64,000 bases of DNA from Polynucleobacter sp. VK25 (GTDB lineage: Bacteria; Pseudomonadota; Gammaproteobacteria; Burkholderiales; Burkholderiaceae), in NCBI RefSeq assembly GCF_018687355.1, contig NZ_CP061288.1, positions 1,126,144-1,190,143 of the forward strand. The letters are read 5' to 3'. Every line of letters begins with the position of its first letter. The first letter of the stretch is position 1. A program made the position numbers and the translations under genes. Positions 18,180 through 27,812 of the stretch are shown here, piece after piece. The notes below the pieces were generated by a model. The model made no database searches, had not been told where the DNA came from, and worked only from the letters and a program-made list of their open reading frames with translations.

Positions 18180-19106
18180 TCAAATGTTAGGCATGCGTAA
18201 GTTTGCTTGAGCTCTGCCCTGTATCGCATCAGCATAATTAGGAGCTACAGCTAAAGCGCGTTCATAGTCCTCAACAGCCTCTTGGTACTGACCAAGCTCT
18301 AAATGTGCGGCACCTCTATTATTAAAAGCCTCTGCATATTTGGGCTGCAGATCAATGGCCTTGGTGAAACACTCAATGGCTTTTTTATGTGCCTTTGTAG
18401 AGCAAAGTAATACTCCGATATTGTTAAGTAATACTGGATTATCGGGGTTCAGCTTGAGCGCCTTTTGATAGCTTTTCAATGCACTCTTTAATTCTTTGAG
18501 TGCAATTGCGGTATTTGCAAGATAAATATGCAGTTGCCCATTCTTGGGCTCAAGCTTAATAGCTGCTGCAAAATCATCGGATGCCTTTTCGTATTGCCCA
18601 TCTCTGCAAAGTAATATCCCCCGATTTGTAATGGCATCCCCATATTTTTCATCCAGAGCTATGGCCTTGTTATATGCCTTAAGGGCAGAGGGCAAGTCTT
18701 GTTGGGCAAAATAAGCACTAGCCAAATTGTTATACGCTTTAGCACTGGCTGGATCAATTTCAATGGCTATATTGAATAGATCAATCGCCATTTGATGACT
18801 TTTCATTTGTACTGCAATTAATCCCATACTATGAACTGCAGCAAAATTACTAGGGTCGGCCTTTAATACAGATTGATAAAGTGCCCAAGCCTCCTTTAAC
18901 TTCCCTTTTGCGTGCATGCCCGTGGCTTTTAACAGAATAGCCCCATCTTTTCCTGCTTGAGCTTTAACTTTTTTAACTACAACCTTAGTAATACCTTTAG
19001 GTGTAACTTTTTTTGGGGAGACTTTTTTTTGCGCATCTTTTAGAGCTGGCGCTTTTTTAGCGGCAACTGTTTTTTTGATTGTTTTTTTAAGGGTAGTATT
19101 TGCCAT
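18180..19106 (-). CDS. TPR protein with Lys/Ala-rich histone-H1-like N-terminus
   Basis: About 308 residues from the ATG at 19106; a TTG five codons upstream is the alternative. Residues 1-65 are almost only Lys, Ala, Val, Thr and Pro (TTLKKTIKKTVAAKKAPALKDAQKKVSPKK), resembling histone-H1-like DNA-binding tails. From about 70 on, roughly seven TPR units follow (AYNNLASAYFAQQDLPSALKAYNKAIALD and similar), a protein-interaction scaffold. There is no signal peptide, so it is probably cytoplasmic and possibly nucleoid- or RNA-associated (inference). It stands upstream of the PilZ-adhesin operon on the same strand but is separated by a 147-bp gap with dyads. Function unknown. Confidence 0.85.
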   Translation of the reverse strand: MANTTLKKTIKKTVAAKKAPALKDAQKKVSPKKVTPKGITKVVVKKVKAQAGKDGAILLKATGMHAKGKLKEAWALYQSVLKADPSNFAAVHSMGLIAVQMKSHQMAIDLFNIAIEIDPASAKAYNNLASAYFAQQDLPSALKAYNKAIALDEKYGDAITNRGILLCRDGQYEKASDDFAAAIKLEPKNGQLHIYLANTAIALKELKSALKSYQKALKLNPDNPVLLNNIGVLLCSTKAHKKAIECFTKAIDLQPKYAEAFNNRGAAHLELGQYQEAVEDYERALAVAPNYADAIQGRAQANLRMPNI

Positions 19107-19241
19107 GCGAATTCTTACCAATTCATTTCAAAAGTAACATTATTGGATACTCGGACTTTGGTTCACTATAGCATCCTGTCGAAGTAAATCCTCCTTACAA
19201 ATTTAAATCCAAAATCTTGATAATCGGTTAAATTGTGGAGT

Positions 19242-21506
19242 ATGAATTCTCGATTTCATTCGATCATCAGCTCCCTCAAAAAGCGCCTTCCAAGGATCGT
19301 AATTGGGGCCATTCTCATTGCTATTTTTAGTCTTCAAGCAGGTGGCTGGATCTCTATCCCCTTTGTTGAAAGAATGGATGGAGTCCTGTATGACACTAAA
19401 GTCCGCTTGTCCGCGGTGCATGATATTGATCCTAGAGTAGTCATTGTTGATATTGATGAGAAGAGTCTACAAGAGCGTGAAAAAGGTGGGGAAGGCCGAT
19501 GGCCGTGGCCTAGAGACCGATTAGCATTATTGTTAGATCGCTTATTTAATGACTATGAGGTCTCTCTCACAGGGTTTGATGTCATCTTTTCTGAGCGCGA
19601 TGAGTCCTCAGGAATTCGCGCGATTAATTCACTAGCAAGCAATCAACTCAAAGACAATGCTGCTTTTCAAAAACAATACTCCAGTATTAAATCGCAACTA
19701 GATTACGACACCCTCTTTGCAAACGCCATCAAAGATCGCCCTGTTGTTCTGGGATTTAGCTTTCTCAACCCAGGTGATGCCGCTAAAAAAGGAGAATTAC
19801 CCCCTCCCGCCTTTTCAACTAACCAAATTCCTATAACTTTGGTTAGCGCACTCAAGAGAGATGGCTATACCGCCAACTTAGCTTTACTGCAATCCAATGC
19901 TGCCGATGGGGGCCACATCAACCCCTTAGTAGATCCAGACGGCATTATTCGGCGCATGCCGATGCTAGTTCAGCATGGCGATAACTATTATGAATCTTTA
20001 GGCCTTTCTACAGCCCGTACACTCCTGGGAGGCCTGCCTCTTAAAGAAGTGGTAGCTGATGGTGTCAGCCCAACCACTTTAGGAGCCCTAGAGTTTCTAG
20101 ATGTTGGTGGCGCCCTCCTTCCAGTGGATCAAGAAATTGCTAGCTACATCCCCTATCGTGGCCCTTACAAAAGCTTTGAATATATTTCTGCATCTGATGT
20201 TTTGAATAAATCAATTCCCAAAGAAAAACTAGAGGGCAAGATTGTATTGATTGGCACCACCGCACCAGGCCTTCTAGATTTAAGGGCCACCCCTGTCGGA
20301 AATGCTTACCCTGGAGTTGAAATTCATGCCAACCTCATCACCGGAATCTTGGATGGCACGATTAAGCAAGCGCCGTTGTGGACTAAAGCGGCGAACTTAT
20401 TAATTATTATTGCATTGGGATTGATATTGGCATTTGTTTTGCCTTTTGTCAGCCCCCTAATTGGTACAGTCATCTCTATTGCAGTGATTGGATTTTCGAT
20501 AACCTTAAATTGGTTTAGCTTCAAAGGTGGCTATGTCCTGCCGCTTGCCGCCCTGCTTGGTTCACTACTCTTCGTTTACTTAATGAATATTGCTTACGGC
20601 TATTTCGTTGAATCTAGAGGCAAGCGTTTAATTACGGGACTTTTTGGGCAATACGTGCCACCTGAGCTGGTGGATGAAATGGCACAAGATCCCAGTAGCT
20701 TTAGCATGGAAGGAGAAAGTAAGGAGCTCACTATTCTATTTAGTGATGTGCGTGGCTTCACCACAATTTCAGAAAGCCTAGATGCTAAAACACTTTCTGA
20801 ATTCATCAATGCCTTCCTTACCCCATTCACCAAAGTCATTTATAAGAATCGAGGGACCATTGATAAGTACATGGGTGATTGCATCATGGCATTTTGGGGT
20901 GCCCCAATTACCGATGCCGATCATGCGCGACATGGCATCATCTCTGCCTTCGAGATGCTTAAAGCAATGGAACTCCTCAATGAGGAATTTATTAACAAGG
21001 GTTGGCCTCCAATTAAGGTCGGTATTGGATTAAATTCTGGTCGAGTCAGCGTCGGCAACATGGGATCAGAGATTCGACTTGCCTATACCGTCATGGGTGA
21101 TGCGGTGAATCTTGCCTCACGCCTCGAAGGTATAACCAAGGAATATGGCGCAGCCATCATCATTGGCGAAGAGACTTACAGACAATTGCCTGACCTCATT
21201 GCGAGGGAGGTCGATAGAGTGAGGGTTAAGGGTAAGGATGTAGCGGTTACCATTTATGAACCCCTTGGATTTGAGGGAGCAGTCAATGATCGCACCTTAG
21301 AGGCGCTAGCTCTTTTCAAGCCTGCTTTAGCGGCCTACCGCAAGCAAGAATGGGATAGCGCAGAGCAACAATTTATTCATCTATTGAATCAATTCCCTGA
21401 TACTGGTGAAGTGCTCTATCCGCTCTATCTAGAGAGAATCGCCCACTTACGCCAAGACCAGCCTGGAGCCAACTGGGATGGTAGCTATACCTTTACCAAG
21501 AAATAA
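19242..21506 (+). CDS. CHASE2-domain class III adenylate cyclase
   Basis: About 754 residues from the ATG at 19242. An N-terminal transmembrane helix (about 15-35) is followed by a periplasmic CHASE2 sensor domain (about 40-335; DIDPRVVIVDIDEKSLQE ... GRWPWPRD), three transmembrane helices (about 355-445), and a class III cyclase domain (about 485-665). Both metal Asp residues are present (LFSDVRGFT and YMGDCIMAFWG). DKYMGD supplies the base-recognising Lys, and VMGDAVNLASRLEG supplies the Asp plus the Asn and Arg for catalysis, so it should be active with ATP. It should make cAMP in response to an extracytoplasmic signal. A class II cAMP phosphodiesterase gene lies 32 bp downstream on the same strand, a natural make/break pair. 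Confidence 0.93.
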   Translation: MNSRFHSIISSLKKRLPRIVIGAILIAIFSLQAGGWISIPFVERMDGVLYDTKVRLSAVHDIDPRVVIVDIDEKSLQEREKGGEGRWPWPRDRLALLLDRLFNDYEVSLTGFDVIFSERDESSGIRAINSLASNQLKDNAAFQKQYSSIKSQLDYDTLFANAIKDRPVVLGFSFLNPGDAAKKGELPPPAFSTNQIPITLVSALKRDGYTANLALLQSNAADGGHINPLVDPDGIIRRMPMLVQHGDNYYESLGLSTARTLLGGLPLKEVVADGVSPTTLGALEFLDVGGALLPVDQEIASYIPYRGPYKSFEYISASDVLNKSIPKEKLEGKIVLIGTTAPGLLDLRATPVGNAYPGVEIHANLITGILDGTIKQAPLWTKAANLLIIIALGLILAFVLPFVSPLIGTVISIAVIGFSITLNWFSFKGGYVLPLAALLGSLLFVYLMNIAYGYFVESRGKRLITGLFGQYVPPELVDEMAQDPSSFSMEGESKELTILFSDVRGFTTISESLDAKTLSEFINAFLTPFTKVIYKNRGTIDKYMGDCIMAFWGAPITDADHARHGIISAFEMLKAMELLNEEFINKGWPPIKVGIGLNSGRVSVGNMGSEIRLAYTVMGDAVNLASRLEGITKEYGAAIIIGEETYRQLPDLIAREVDRVRVKGKDVAVTIYEPLGFEGAVNDRTLEALALFKPALAAYRKQEWDSAEQQFIHLLNQFPDTGEVLYPLYLERIAHLRQDQPGANWDGSYTFTKK

Positions 21507-21538
21507 TCAAAGTTAATCAAATTGCAATACCATTAGGC

Positions 21539-22342
21539 ATGACTTCATCTTTACTTATTCTGGGTTGCAGTGGCGGTATTGGCAAAGACCTCCGTACAAC
21601 TTCTCTGCTATTAAACGATAACACCCTGGTCGATGCTGGTACAGGCGTAATGGATTTAAGCCTAGAACAATTAAAGAATATTAATCAAGTTTTTGTAACT
21701 CACTCTCATCTTGATCATATTTGCAGCATTCCTTTAATGGTCGATGCGGTTGGATCCTCTAGAAATCAACCTCTGAAAGTCTATGGCATCCTAGAAACGA
21801 TTGAAGCCCTTAAGAACCATATCTTTAATGATTTGATTTGGCCTGATTTCACAAAAATTCCAACTATTCAAAATCCTTTTTTAGAATTTCACACTATTAA
21901 GTTGGATAAAGGTATCCAGATTACTGGAAAAGATTCAGAATCAGCATGCATTACTCCAATTGCAGTAGATCACAGCATTCCTGCAGTCGCTTATATAGTT
22001 AAAACGATTGATTCTTGCCTAATCTTTAGCGGTGACACTGGTCTATCAAAACAATTCATAGCGTCACTAAATAAAATATCTGCTATTAAACATTTGATTA
22101 TTGAAACTTCTTTCGTCGATTCAGAAATTGAGCTTACAAAGCTCTCCGGACATCTCTGCCCCACCCTATTGGCTGATCAACTCAATCAATTGAGCAAGAT
22201 GCCCGAGCATGTATGGATCACCCACCTCAAACCCGGCGAAGATATTTCCATTCTGAAAGAAATCAATTCTTCGACCCACCTCTCACAGGATCTCAAATCT
22301 AGAATCCAGCCCCTTACAAGAGGTCAGATTCTAGATCTTTAA
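21539..22342 (+). CDS. class II 3',5'-cyclic-nucleotide phosphodiesterase (metallo-beta-lactamase fold)
   Basis: 267 residues. The metal-binding motif THSHLDH is at residues 54-60, followed by a C-terminal TSFVDSEIELTKLSGHLCPTLLADQLNQL and WITHLKPGE, typical of class II cAMP phosphodiesterases (CpdP and yeast PDE1 type, PF02112). The His in SGHL and the Asp in FSGDTGLS complete the likely metal site. It should hydrolyse cAMP in the cytoplasm; no signal peptide is visible. It directly follows the CHASE2 adenylate cyclase, which supports this over the related RNase Z/arylsulfatase families. It ends 20 bp before the convergent VWA adhesin gene. Confidence 0.82.
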   Translation: MTSSLLILGCSGGIGKDLRTTSLLLNDNTLVDAGTGVMDLSLEQLKNINQVFVTHSHLDHICSIPLMVDAVGSSRNQPLKVYGILETIEALKNHIFNDLIWPDFTKIPTIQNPFLEFHTIKLDKGIQITGKDSESACITPIAVDHSIPAVAYIVKTIDSCLIFSGDTGLSKQFIASLNKISAIKHLIIETSFVDSEIELTKLSGHLCPTLLADQLNQLSKMPEHVWITHLKPGEDISILKEINSSTHLSQDLKSRIQPLTRGQILDL

Positions 22343-22362
22343 GAGACTCCCCTATTAAGAGG

Positions 22363-25300
22363 TTAGTGCCACTGGATCTTATCCACATTGGATATATCGT
22401 GTGTTGCACCATCAGCCGTTGTAATCACTGCCTCATTACTTGCATGATCCGTTGTAAAGTTGATTTGCTTATTGGCCGCATCTACAGTTGCCGTTCCGGA
22501 CTTGATTTGCACTGTCCAGTCGCCTGCTTCGTTGGTATAAGTATTGGTCAACTGTCCATCAGCACCAATCGAAATTGATGCAGGACCGCCATGATCACTA
22601 GCAACATCCACTATATCCGTCCAGCTTGCGCCATGAAGAGCATCAGATAAGCCAATGCCACTGGATTGGCTTGCCAAAGCATCTGGCACACTGACCTCCT
22701 TACCGCTCATCGTAGCAATTTGATAATCAACACCGCCCAAGTTCACGGTGATAGTCGATTGCGAATCTGCTGTTCCATGTTGATTAATAGAGATGAGAGA
22801 TTGAATACTATCGGTTGGATGCAAAATTGCTGATAAGTCAACTCGATCGCCTTCTGTCACACTAAAGGCTTCAATTGAAAGGGCGGCATCAGTAACGGAG
22901 GCAATTTGATAGGTATCTTGTATGCCATTTCCATCGGCTGCAGTCACAACTGCGCTGACAGCGAAAGCGACGTCTTCTGCAATACCAGTTGTACCATCAG
23001 TCATGGTGTAAGTAGTTTGACCAAATACAGTCACATCTCCACCAGCAGCACTATGAATAACGCCATCGGAAGTTAAAGACAGGCTTGCAATTCCGCGTTC
23101 AGAAAGAGAGGTGAACTCGCCAGACTGAACAACACCATCGCTGTTAGCATCTTGCCAAACTCCAAATTCTTTAAAGGCTGTATCTTTAGCATCCAATACT
23201 CCGTCGTGATTGCTGTCGTACACCTTCGCAAGACCTTGTAAGTCAGTTTCGCCGGCTTGTGTGGCGAAAGCGATTTTGATGGAGCCGTCAGGGTTATGGG
23301 TAGATAAGAGGCCGTCTTCTGGAGCGACCCAGGCGGTCGAAACAATTCCTAGTCCATCAGCATAATCATGGGTTATCCCACCAGCTATTGAGGTGTAATG
23401 TAGGCCATCGCCATTGAGATCGAGAGAAATGGGAGACTGAGGTTGGGTTGCGCCTAAGGAACCACTAAATGCTGTCCCGCGTTTTGCGGAAGAGCTTATA
23501 TCCACAACCGAATTCGTGCTGAAGGAACCAGTATGATCCCAAGCTCTAAATGTAAAAGTTCCTGAGGTTGTAGATGAGCTTACATAGTAAAGTCTAGCCG
23601 TACTATCAAGCAAAAGCGCGCTAGATCCATTGCTTGTTGTACCAGTAATTTGAGACCAAGTCGCGCCTGAGTTGGCACTGTAATACCATGAGGTACCCGA
23701 AGTCGTATTGAAATTATAAACAGCAACGCCTAAATTGCTGCTGTCCACATCTGAGGCATTCGTCAATAAGCTAGAGACTAAGAATCCTACGGCAGAACCG
23801 TTTGATGGAGCGCTACTAGAGTGAGCATAACTTGGCAAGCTTACTGTGCTACCCGTTAAAACTGGAGCATCGTTGACGGCGGTGATATTAATCGTCGCAG
23901 TATCAGAGATGGTCGTAGTGCCATCATTCACACTCATGGTAAAGACCGTGCTTGCAGCTGGCGTATTAGTATTGTCGTTATAGACAATCGTGCCAGTGCC
24001 ACCACCGGTACTGCTCAATAAGCTATTGAGCTGTGCTGCGGTACCGGTCAAGACCACGGTATTGGTACCAGAGCCGCTACTAATCGTAGCACCACTTGTA
24101 CCAGCGCTAACAGTAATGGCGCCTTCACCTACTGCCAAGGTCACGGTCAGGTTAGTAGTATCCACATCACTGACAGATAGACCTGAGTTATGCAAGTTCA
24201 GATTAGTTTGCTCGGTAGCAGGATAGGTCGTTGGCGTAATCACGGCCACTGGTGCATCGTTGACTGCCGCCACGGTAATGCTAGCGGTTGCTGTATTTGA
24301 AGTTGCTGTGCCATCGGTCGCGACATAACTAAAGCTTGCGGCGCCATTAAAGTTGGCTGTTGGCGTAAAGGTGACTGTGCCATTGGCATTGAGGACCGCT
24401 GTACCACCCGTACCACTAGTAACGCTGCTGATGGTAATTGCATTGCCATCCGCATCAGTGTCATTACCTACTAACTGCGCTGCAGTGTAAGTGACTGGCG
24501 TATCTTCTGTTGCTGCCAAGGAGTCATTAACGGCCACTGGTGCATCGTTTGCACCAGTAAAGCTCAGTGCTAATGTTTTATTGACAGTACTTACCCCATC
24601 ACTGACTGTCACAGTAAAGCTGTAGTTACCACTTGCAGTTAGCGCATTTAAGGATGCATCGGAGTTAGGAACAAAGATGTACTTACCAGTAGTGCTTTGA
24701 ACATACAGGGTGCCATAGGTATCTACTTTGGAAATATTGTAGGTTACGCTACTGCCACTAGCACTAGAGGTGTAATTGGCAGAAGAGCTCGTAGGGCTTG
24801 AAATGCCGTACACCAAGCTTGCACTTGCAGTATCACTATCTGTTGCAGATAAAGTTCCTGTGGTAACAGCAAATGTATCCGCTGCCGCTGTATCAACCAA
24901 AGAAATTGTGGCTGGTGTTGTGAGAACTGGTGCATTATTGACCGCATTGATTCCAACGGTCAAATTGGCTGTCGAAGTGGATCCATCTGCATCTTGAATT
25001 GTGTATGCAAATACCTCGTTTGTGTTTGCAATTAGGTTATTTGGCGCAGTGTATGTATATGCACCTGTAGCAAAATTAATTGCTAATGTACCGCCAATAT
25101 GCGTTGTTATAGTCAGCGTATTGGTGCCAGAGTTATATCCGGAAGAGTTCGATGTGTAAATTACATTTGCAGTTGATGGGTCACCATCGGCATCATAGGC
25201 AATTGAGACAATTTTGGCGGACGCTGGAGAGCCATCTGCTCCAAAAATATCAATATTGCCACTTGTGCCGTCGGTAACAACATTTCCACCTTGATTGCTA

Positions 25301-27678
25301 ACGGATATTGTGCCAACTAAGGTTGATGTCAGAGTAGTCAAATCTGCAACTTGATAAATTACGTCAGCACCACCAGGTGTATAAGCAACTAGCTGTAAAT
25401 CAGCATCGCTAGCAGAGCCTGTGCCGCCGCCACCAACAGAACCTGTATTAATTCCTATTGCGATAGCTTTTGAAAAGTGAGAGGTAACGTATGACTCCCA
25501 ATTTGATTGTTGATTAACCGCATTACCAGCGTTTGGTGTGCCGTCTGAAATAAAATATGCGGTTGAATTTGAGGGGCTCGCACCAGCAATATTGGCGCTA
25601 TTCCATGCTGTTTGCGCAGTACTTAACGCAACTTCGTAGTTTGTACCATTAGTAGTCCTAATAGAATTTAAGTAAGTATCAACATCTGATACAGAGGAGT
25701 AGACAGTAGGCGCTGCACTTGCCCCAACACCAAAGGTCACCAACTGGACCTTAAAGCCACCCTGCTGGTCATAAGCCGTCAATACATCGTGTACAGCTGA
25801 TTTAAGAGCAGTCAAGCCGCCTGTATTCATACTGCCTGAATAGTCTAGTATGAATAGTAAATTTGATCCCGCCTGATTGGAGGAGCCCTCAGCTACAGTA
25901 ATTGAATTGTCATAGGCACGCGGCGCATCATCAACAATATTAATTGTTACAACTTGGCTTGCTGAAGCTACTCCATCACCTACAGTAACTTTAAAGCCAT
26001 TTGATGCGTTTCCAGAAGCTGCTGAGGCCGCAGAATTAAGTGTATACGTGTAGTCAAATGTCCCTGCTCCATCGTAATTTGTGATGGAAACTGTGCCATT
26101 GGAGGTGGTGAATGATTTACCAGAAATTGCACTAGCACTAACTGGAATGGCAAATGATGTAGTTGTACCGCCTACACCTGTATCCGAGAACGAAATTGTG
26201 TCTCCAGAAAGACCTTCAGCATCAGAAACTGTAAATTGCCCTGAAGCAATAATTACATTTGAAACTCCGAGATGACTTCCAGCGCTAAGGCCAGACTCAT
26301 AAACAGTATCGTTAGCATTGCCTACATTACCAGTAGCAACACTGATGACTGGTGCATCGTTATGACCAGTAATAGTGACGGTAATGGTTTCGGTATCGCT
26401 ACCACTTTGGGTATCGGCTGCTTTTACAGTAAAGGTTTCGGTAATGTCGCCATTGCCTAATGCTTGTGCCTTAGTGTCATCTAAGGTGTAAGTCCACTTA
26501 CCAGTGCTATCGACTTCTACAGCGCCATAAGCGCCGGTGTAGTTTTGAGTAGACCAAGTAATGGCTTGGTCTTCCGCGTCGCTAACGCCTAATTGGCCAG
26601 AGGCTTTGAGCGTGCCATCTTCAGCAACTGCGCCAGCATTCGTACCAGTAGCAACACTGATGACTGGTGCATCGTTATGACCAGTAATAGTGACGGTTAA
26701 GACCGTTGTAGATTTATCGATCGCTCTTAATTCAAATGTTCGAGTAAGAATTTCGCCTTCTGCTAGATAGTCAAGCGCACCAGCTGAGGAAAAGGTCCAT
26801 TTCCCATTGGCAGTAATGGTAAAAGAACCGAACTGATCATCCGTTACAGTGGCAGGATCAAATTCAGAATTAATTAACCTACCTGAAAGGGGGGCATTAT
26901 CTTCCTGGTCGATAACTACCAAATCAGAAGAGGATTTATTGTTCGAATTAACGCCGGTAGGTAATAGAGTAATGGTACCGTTATCAGAAACAACTGGAAC
27001 AGTGACATTATTAATTGCATTAGGTGCAGTTAGCGCTGGCGCAGTTGGAGCTACAGCTCCTGGATCAGCAGTTGTTGCAGCTGCTACTGTAGGTGCTGCA
27101 GTTGCCGATACTGGATTAACCGATGCCGAGAAGGCGGTCGCCCCACCCGTTCCGCCGCCTGCTCCAGGAGCGCCTTGACCTACTCCACCAGCAAAACCAA
27201 CTACTCCATTTGCACCGCCAGTTCCGCCAGCGGCACCCATTGCTCCACCACCTGCTCCACCGCCAGCAGCGCCATCGGCACCACCCGCTTGAACAGTAAC
27301 TCCTAAATTGCCAGCAAGGCCATTAGCCGCATCAGCACCAGATCCATTGACCAATGCACTGTTACCTTGTCCAACTGTTTGCCCATTACCGCCACCAGCA
27401 TCATTGCCCGCATCACTAACGTTTGTATTGTTCCCAGAATTTGGACCGCCTTGATTGCCTTGACTATTTTTTGTATCAGTTGTGTTGTTTAGTAGGCTCG
27501 GGCCATCTTGAGTTCCCACGTTCGTAGTGGTAACAGTAACGTCTGCTCTGGCAGGAGGAGCTGCTGCATCGCCTGCGCTTGGCTGCTGCAAGGCCTGATT
27601 GTCCATCTGCTGGGCATCAAACGATTGCGTCGCAGTGGGTTGATTCGTTGGTGCAGGAGATTCAGGGGTATCGGCCAT
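22363..27678 (-). CDS. giant type I-secreted adhesin with von Willebrand A domain
   Basis: 1771 residues, no signal peptide. In order: a Pro/Gln/Asn- and Gly/Ala-rich low-complexity N-terminus (1-225); VCBS repeats (about 245-590) built on GHNDAPVISVATG; a von Willebrand A domain (about 600-790) with a complete MIDAS start, DYSGSM, near residue 612; cadherin-like/VCBS tandem repeats (about 820-1270; APVAVNDSLAATEDTP); a region with EF-hand-like loops (DLNGDGLHY, DSNHDGVLDAKD, DANSDGVVQSGEF; about 1425-1530); and a C-terminal secretion-type end (about 1590-1771, HDISNVDKIQWH). The domain set fits a calcium-dependent LapA-like surface adhesin. It is the last gene of the second type I secretion array, 134 bp after the FecR gene, with its own TATAACT motif cluster. 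Confidence 0.9.
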   Translation of the reverse strand: MADTPESPAPTNQPTATQSFDAQQMDNQALQQPSAGDAAAPPARADVTVTTTNVGTQDGPSLLNNTTDTKNSQGNQGGPNSGNNTNVSDAGNDAGGGNGQTVGQGNSALVNGSGADAANGLAGNLGVTVQAGGADGAAGGGAGGGAMGAAGGTGGANGVVGFAGGVGQGAPGAGGGTGGATAFSASVNPVSATAAPTVAAATTADPGAVAPTAPALTAPNAINNVTVPVVSDNGTITLLPTGVNSNNKSSSDLVVIDQEDNAPLSGRLINSEFDPATVTDDQFGSFTITANGKWTFSSAGALDYLAEGEILTRTFELRAIDKSTTVLTVTITGHNDAPVISVATGTNAGAVAEDGTLKASGQLGVSDAEDQAITWSTQNYTGAYGAVEVDSTGKWTYTLDDTKAQALGNGDITETFTVKAADTQSGSDTETITVTITGHNDAPVISVATGNVGNANDTVYESGLSAGSHLGVSNVIIASGQFTVSDAEGLSGDTISFSDTGVGGTTTSFAIPVSASAISGKSFTTSNGTVSITNYDGAGTFDYTYTLNSAASAASGNASNGFKVTVGDGVASASQVVTINIVDDAPRAYDNSITVAEGSSNQAGSNLLFILDYSGSMNTGGLTALKSAVHDVLTAYDQQGGFKVQLVTFGVGASAAPTVYSSVSDVDTYLNSIRTTNGTNYEVALSTAQTAWNSANIAGASPSNSTAYFISDGTPNAGNAVNQQSNWESYVTSHFSKAIAIGINTGSVGGGGTGSASDADLQLVAYTPGGADVIYQVADLTTLTSTLVGTISVSNQGGNVVTDGTSGNIDIFGADGSPASAKIVSIAYDADGDPSTANVIYTSNSSGYNSGTNTLTITTHIGGTLAINFATGAYTYTAPNNLIANTNEVFAYTIQDADGSTSTANLTVGINAVNNAPVLTTPATISLVDTAAADTFAVTTGTLSATDSDTASASLVYGISSPTSSSANYTSSASGSSVTYNISKVDTYGTLYVQSTTGKYIFVPNSDASLNALTASGNYSFTVTVSDGVSTVNKTLALSFTGANDAPVAVNDSLAATEDTPVTYTAAQLVGNDTDADGNAITISSVTSGTGGTAVLNANGTVTFTPTANFNGAASFSYVATDGTATSNTATASITVAAVNDAPVAVITPTTYPATEQTNLNLHNSGLSVSDVDTTNLTVTLAVGEGAITVSAGTSGATISSGSGTNTVVLTGTAAQLNSLLSSTGGGTGTIVYNDNTNTPAASTVFTMSVNDGTTTISDTATINITAVNDAPVLTGSTVSLPSYAHSSSAPSNGSAVGFLVSSLLTNASDVDSSNLGVAVYNFNTTSGTSWYYSANSGATWSQITGTTSNGSSALLLDSTARLYYVSSSTTSGTFTFRAWDHTGSFSTNSVVDISSSAKRGTAFSGSLGATQPQSPISLDLNGDGLHYTSIAGGITHDYADGLGIVSTAWVAPEDGLLSTHNPDGSIKIAFATQAGETDLQGLAKVYDSNHDGVLDAKDTAFKEFGVWQDANSDGVVQSGEFTSLSERGIASLSLTSDGVIHSAAGGDVTVFGQTTYTMTDGTTGIAEDVAFAVSAVVTAADGNGIQDTYQIASVTDAALSIEAFSVTEGDRVDLSAILHPTDSIQSLISINQHGTADSQSTITVNLGGVDYQIATMSGKEVSVPDALASQSSGIGLSDALHGASWTDIVDVASDHGGPASISIGADGQLTNTYTNEAGDWTVQIKSGTATVDAANKQINFTTDHASNEAVITTADGATHDISNVDKIQWH
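26328..26697. repeat. direct 55-bp identical repeat within VCBS units, period 315 bp
   Basis: 26328-26382 and 26643-26697 are identical by direct comparison. They encode successive VCBS boundaries (TVTITGHNDAPVISVATG). The period is 105 codons, marking the repeat unit of the adhesin. Confidence 0.85.
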
Positions 27679-27772
27679 AGCAATTTCTCAATAGGTAAAG
27701 ACAAGGCAAAAGCCTTGTATGCACCTTGAATGTATGCCGATGGGATAAGTACTACAACACTGATATTTGTTA

Positions 27773-27805
27773 TATAACTTTAGTTATAGTTATTGTTCTA
27801 TAACT
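27773..27805. promoter_or_regulatory. TATAACT-TT-AGTTATA dyad plus a third TATAACT copy
   Basis: The perfect 7-2-7 inverted repeat TATAACT (27773-27779) / AGTTATA (27782-27788) is followed by another TATAACT at 27799-27805. All lie in the 134-bp gap upstream of the VWA adhesin. The same heptamers occur upstream of the first gene of the secretion array (41321-41388). A GATAAGTACTA element at 27744-27754 also matches the right half of the TTAGTA-N6-TACTAA sites. Confidence 0.5.
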
Positions 27806-27812
27806 TATGGGC

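Noticed and set aside
21539..22342. Reading as RNase Z
   Set aside because: The C-terminal SGHLCP and WITHLKPGE strings and the neighbouring cyclase fit class II cAMP phosphodiesterase better; RNase Z features such as its exosite arm are not seen.
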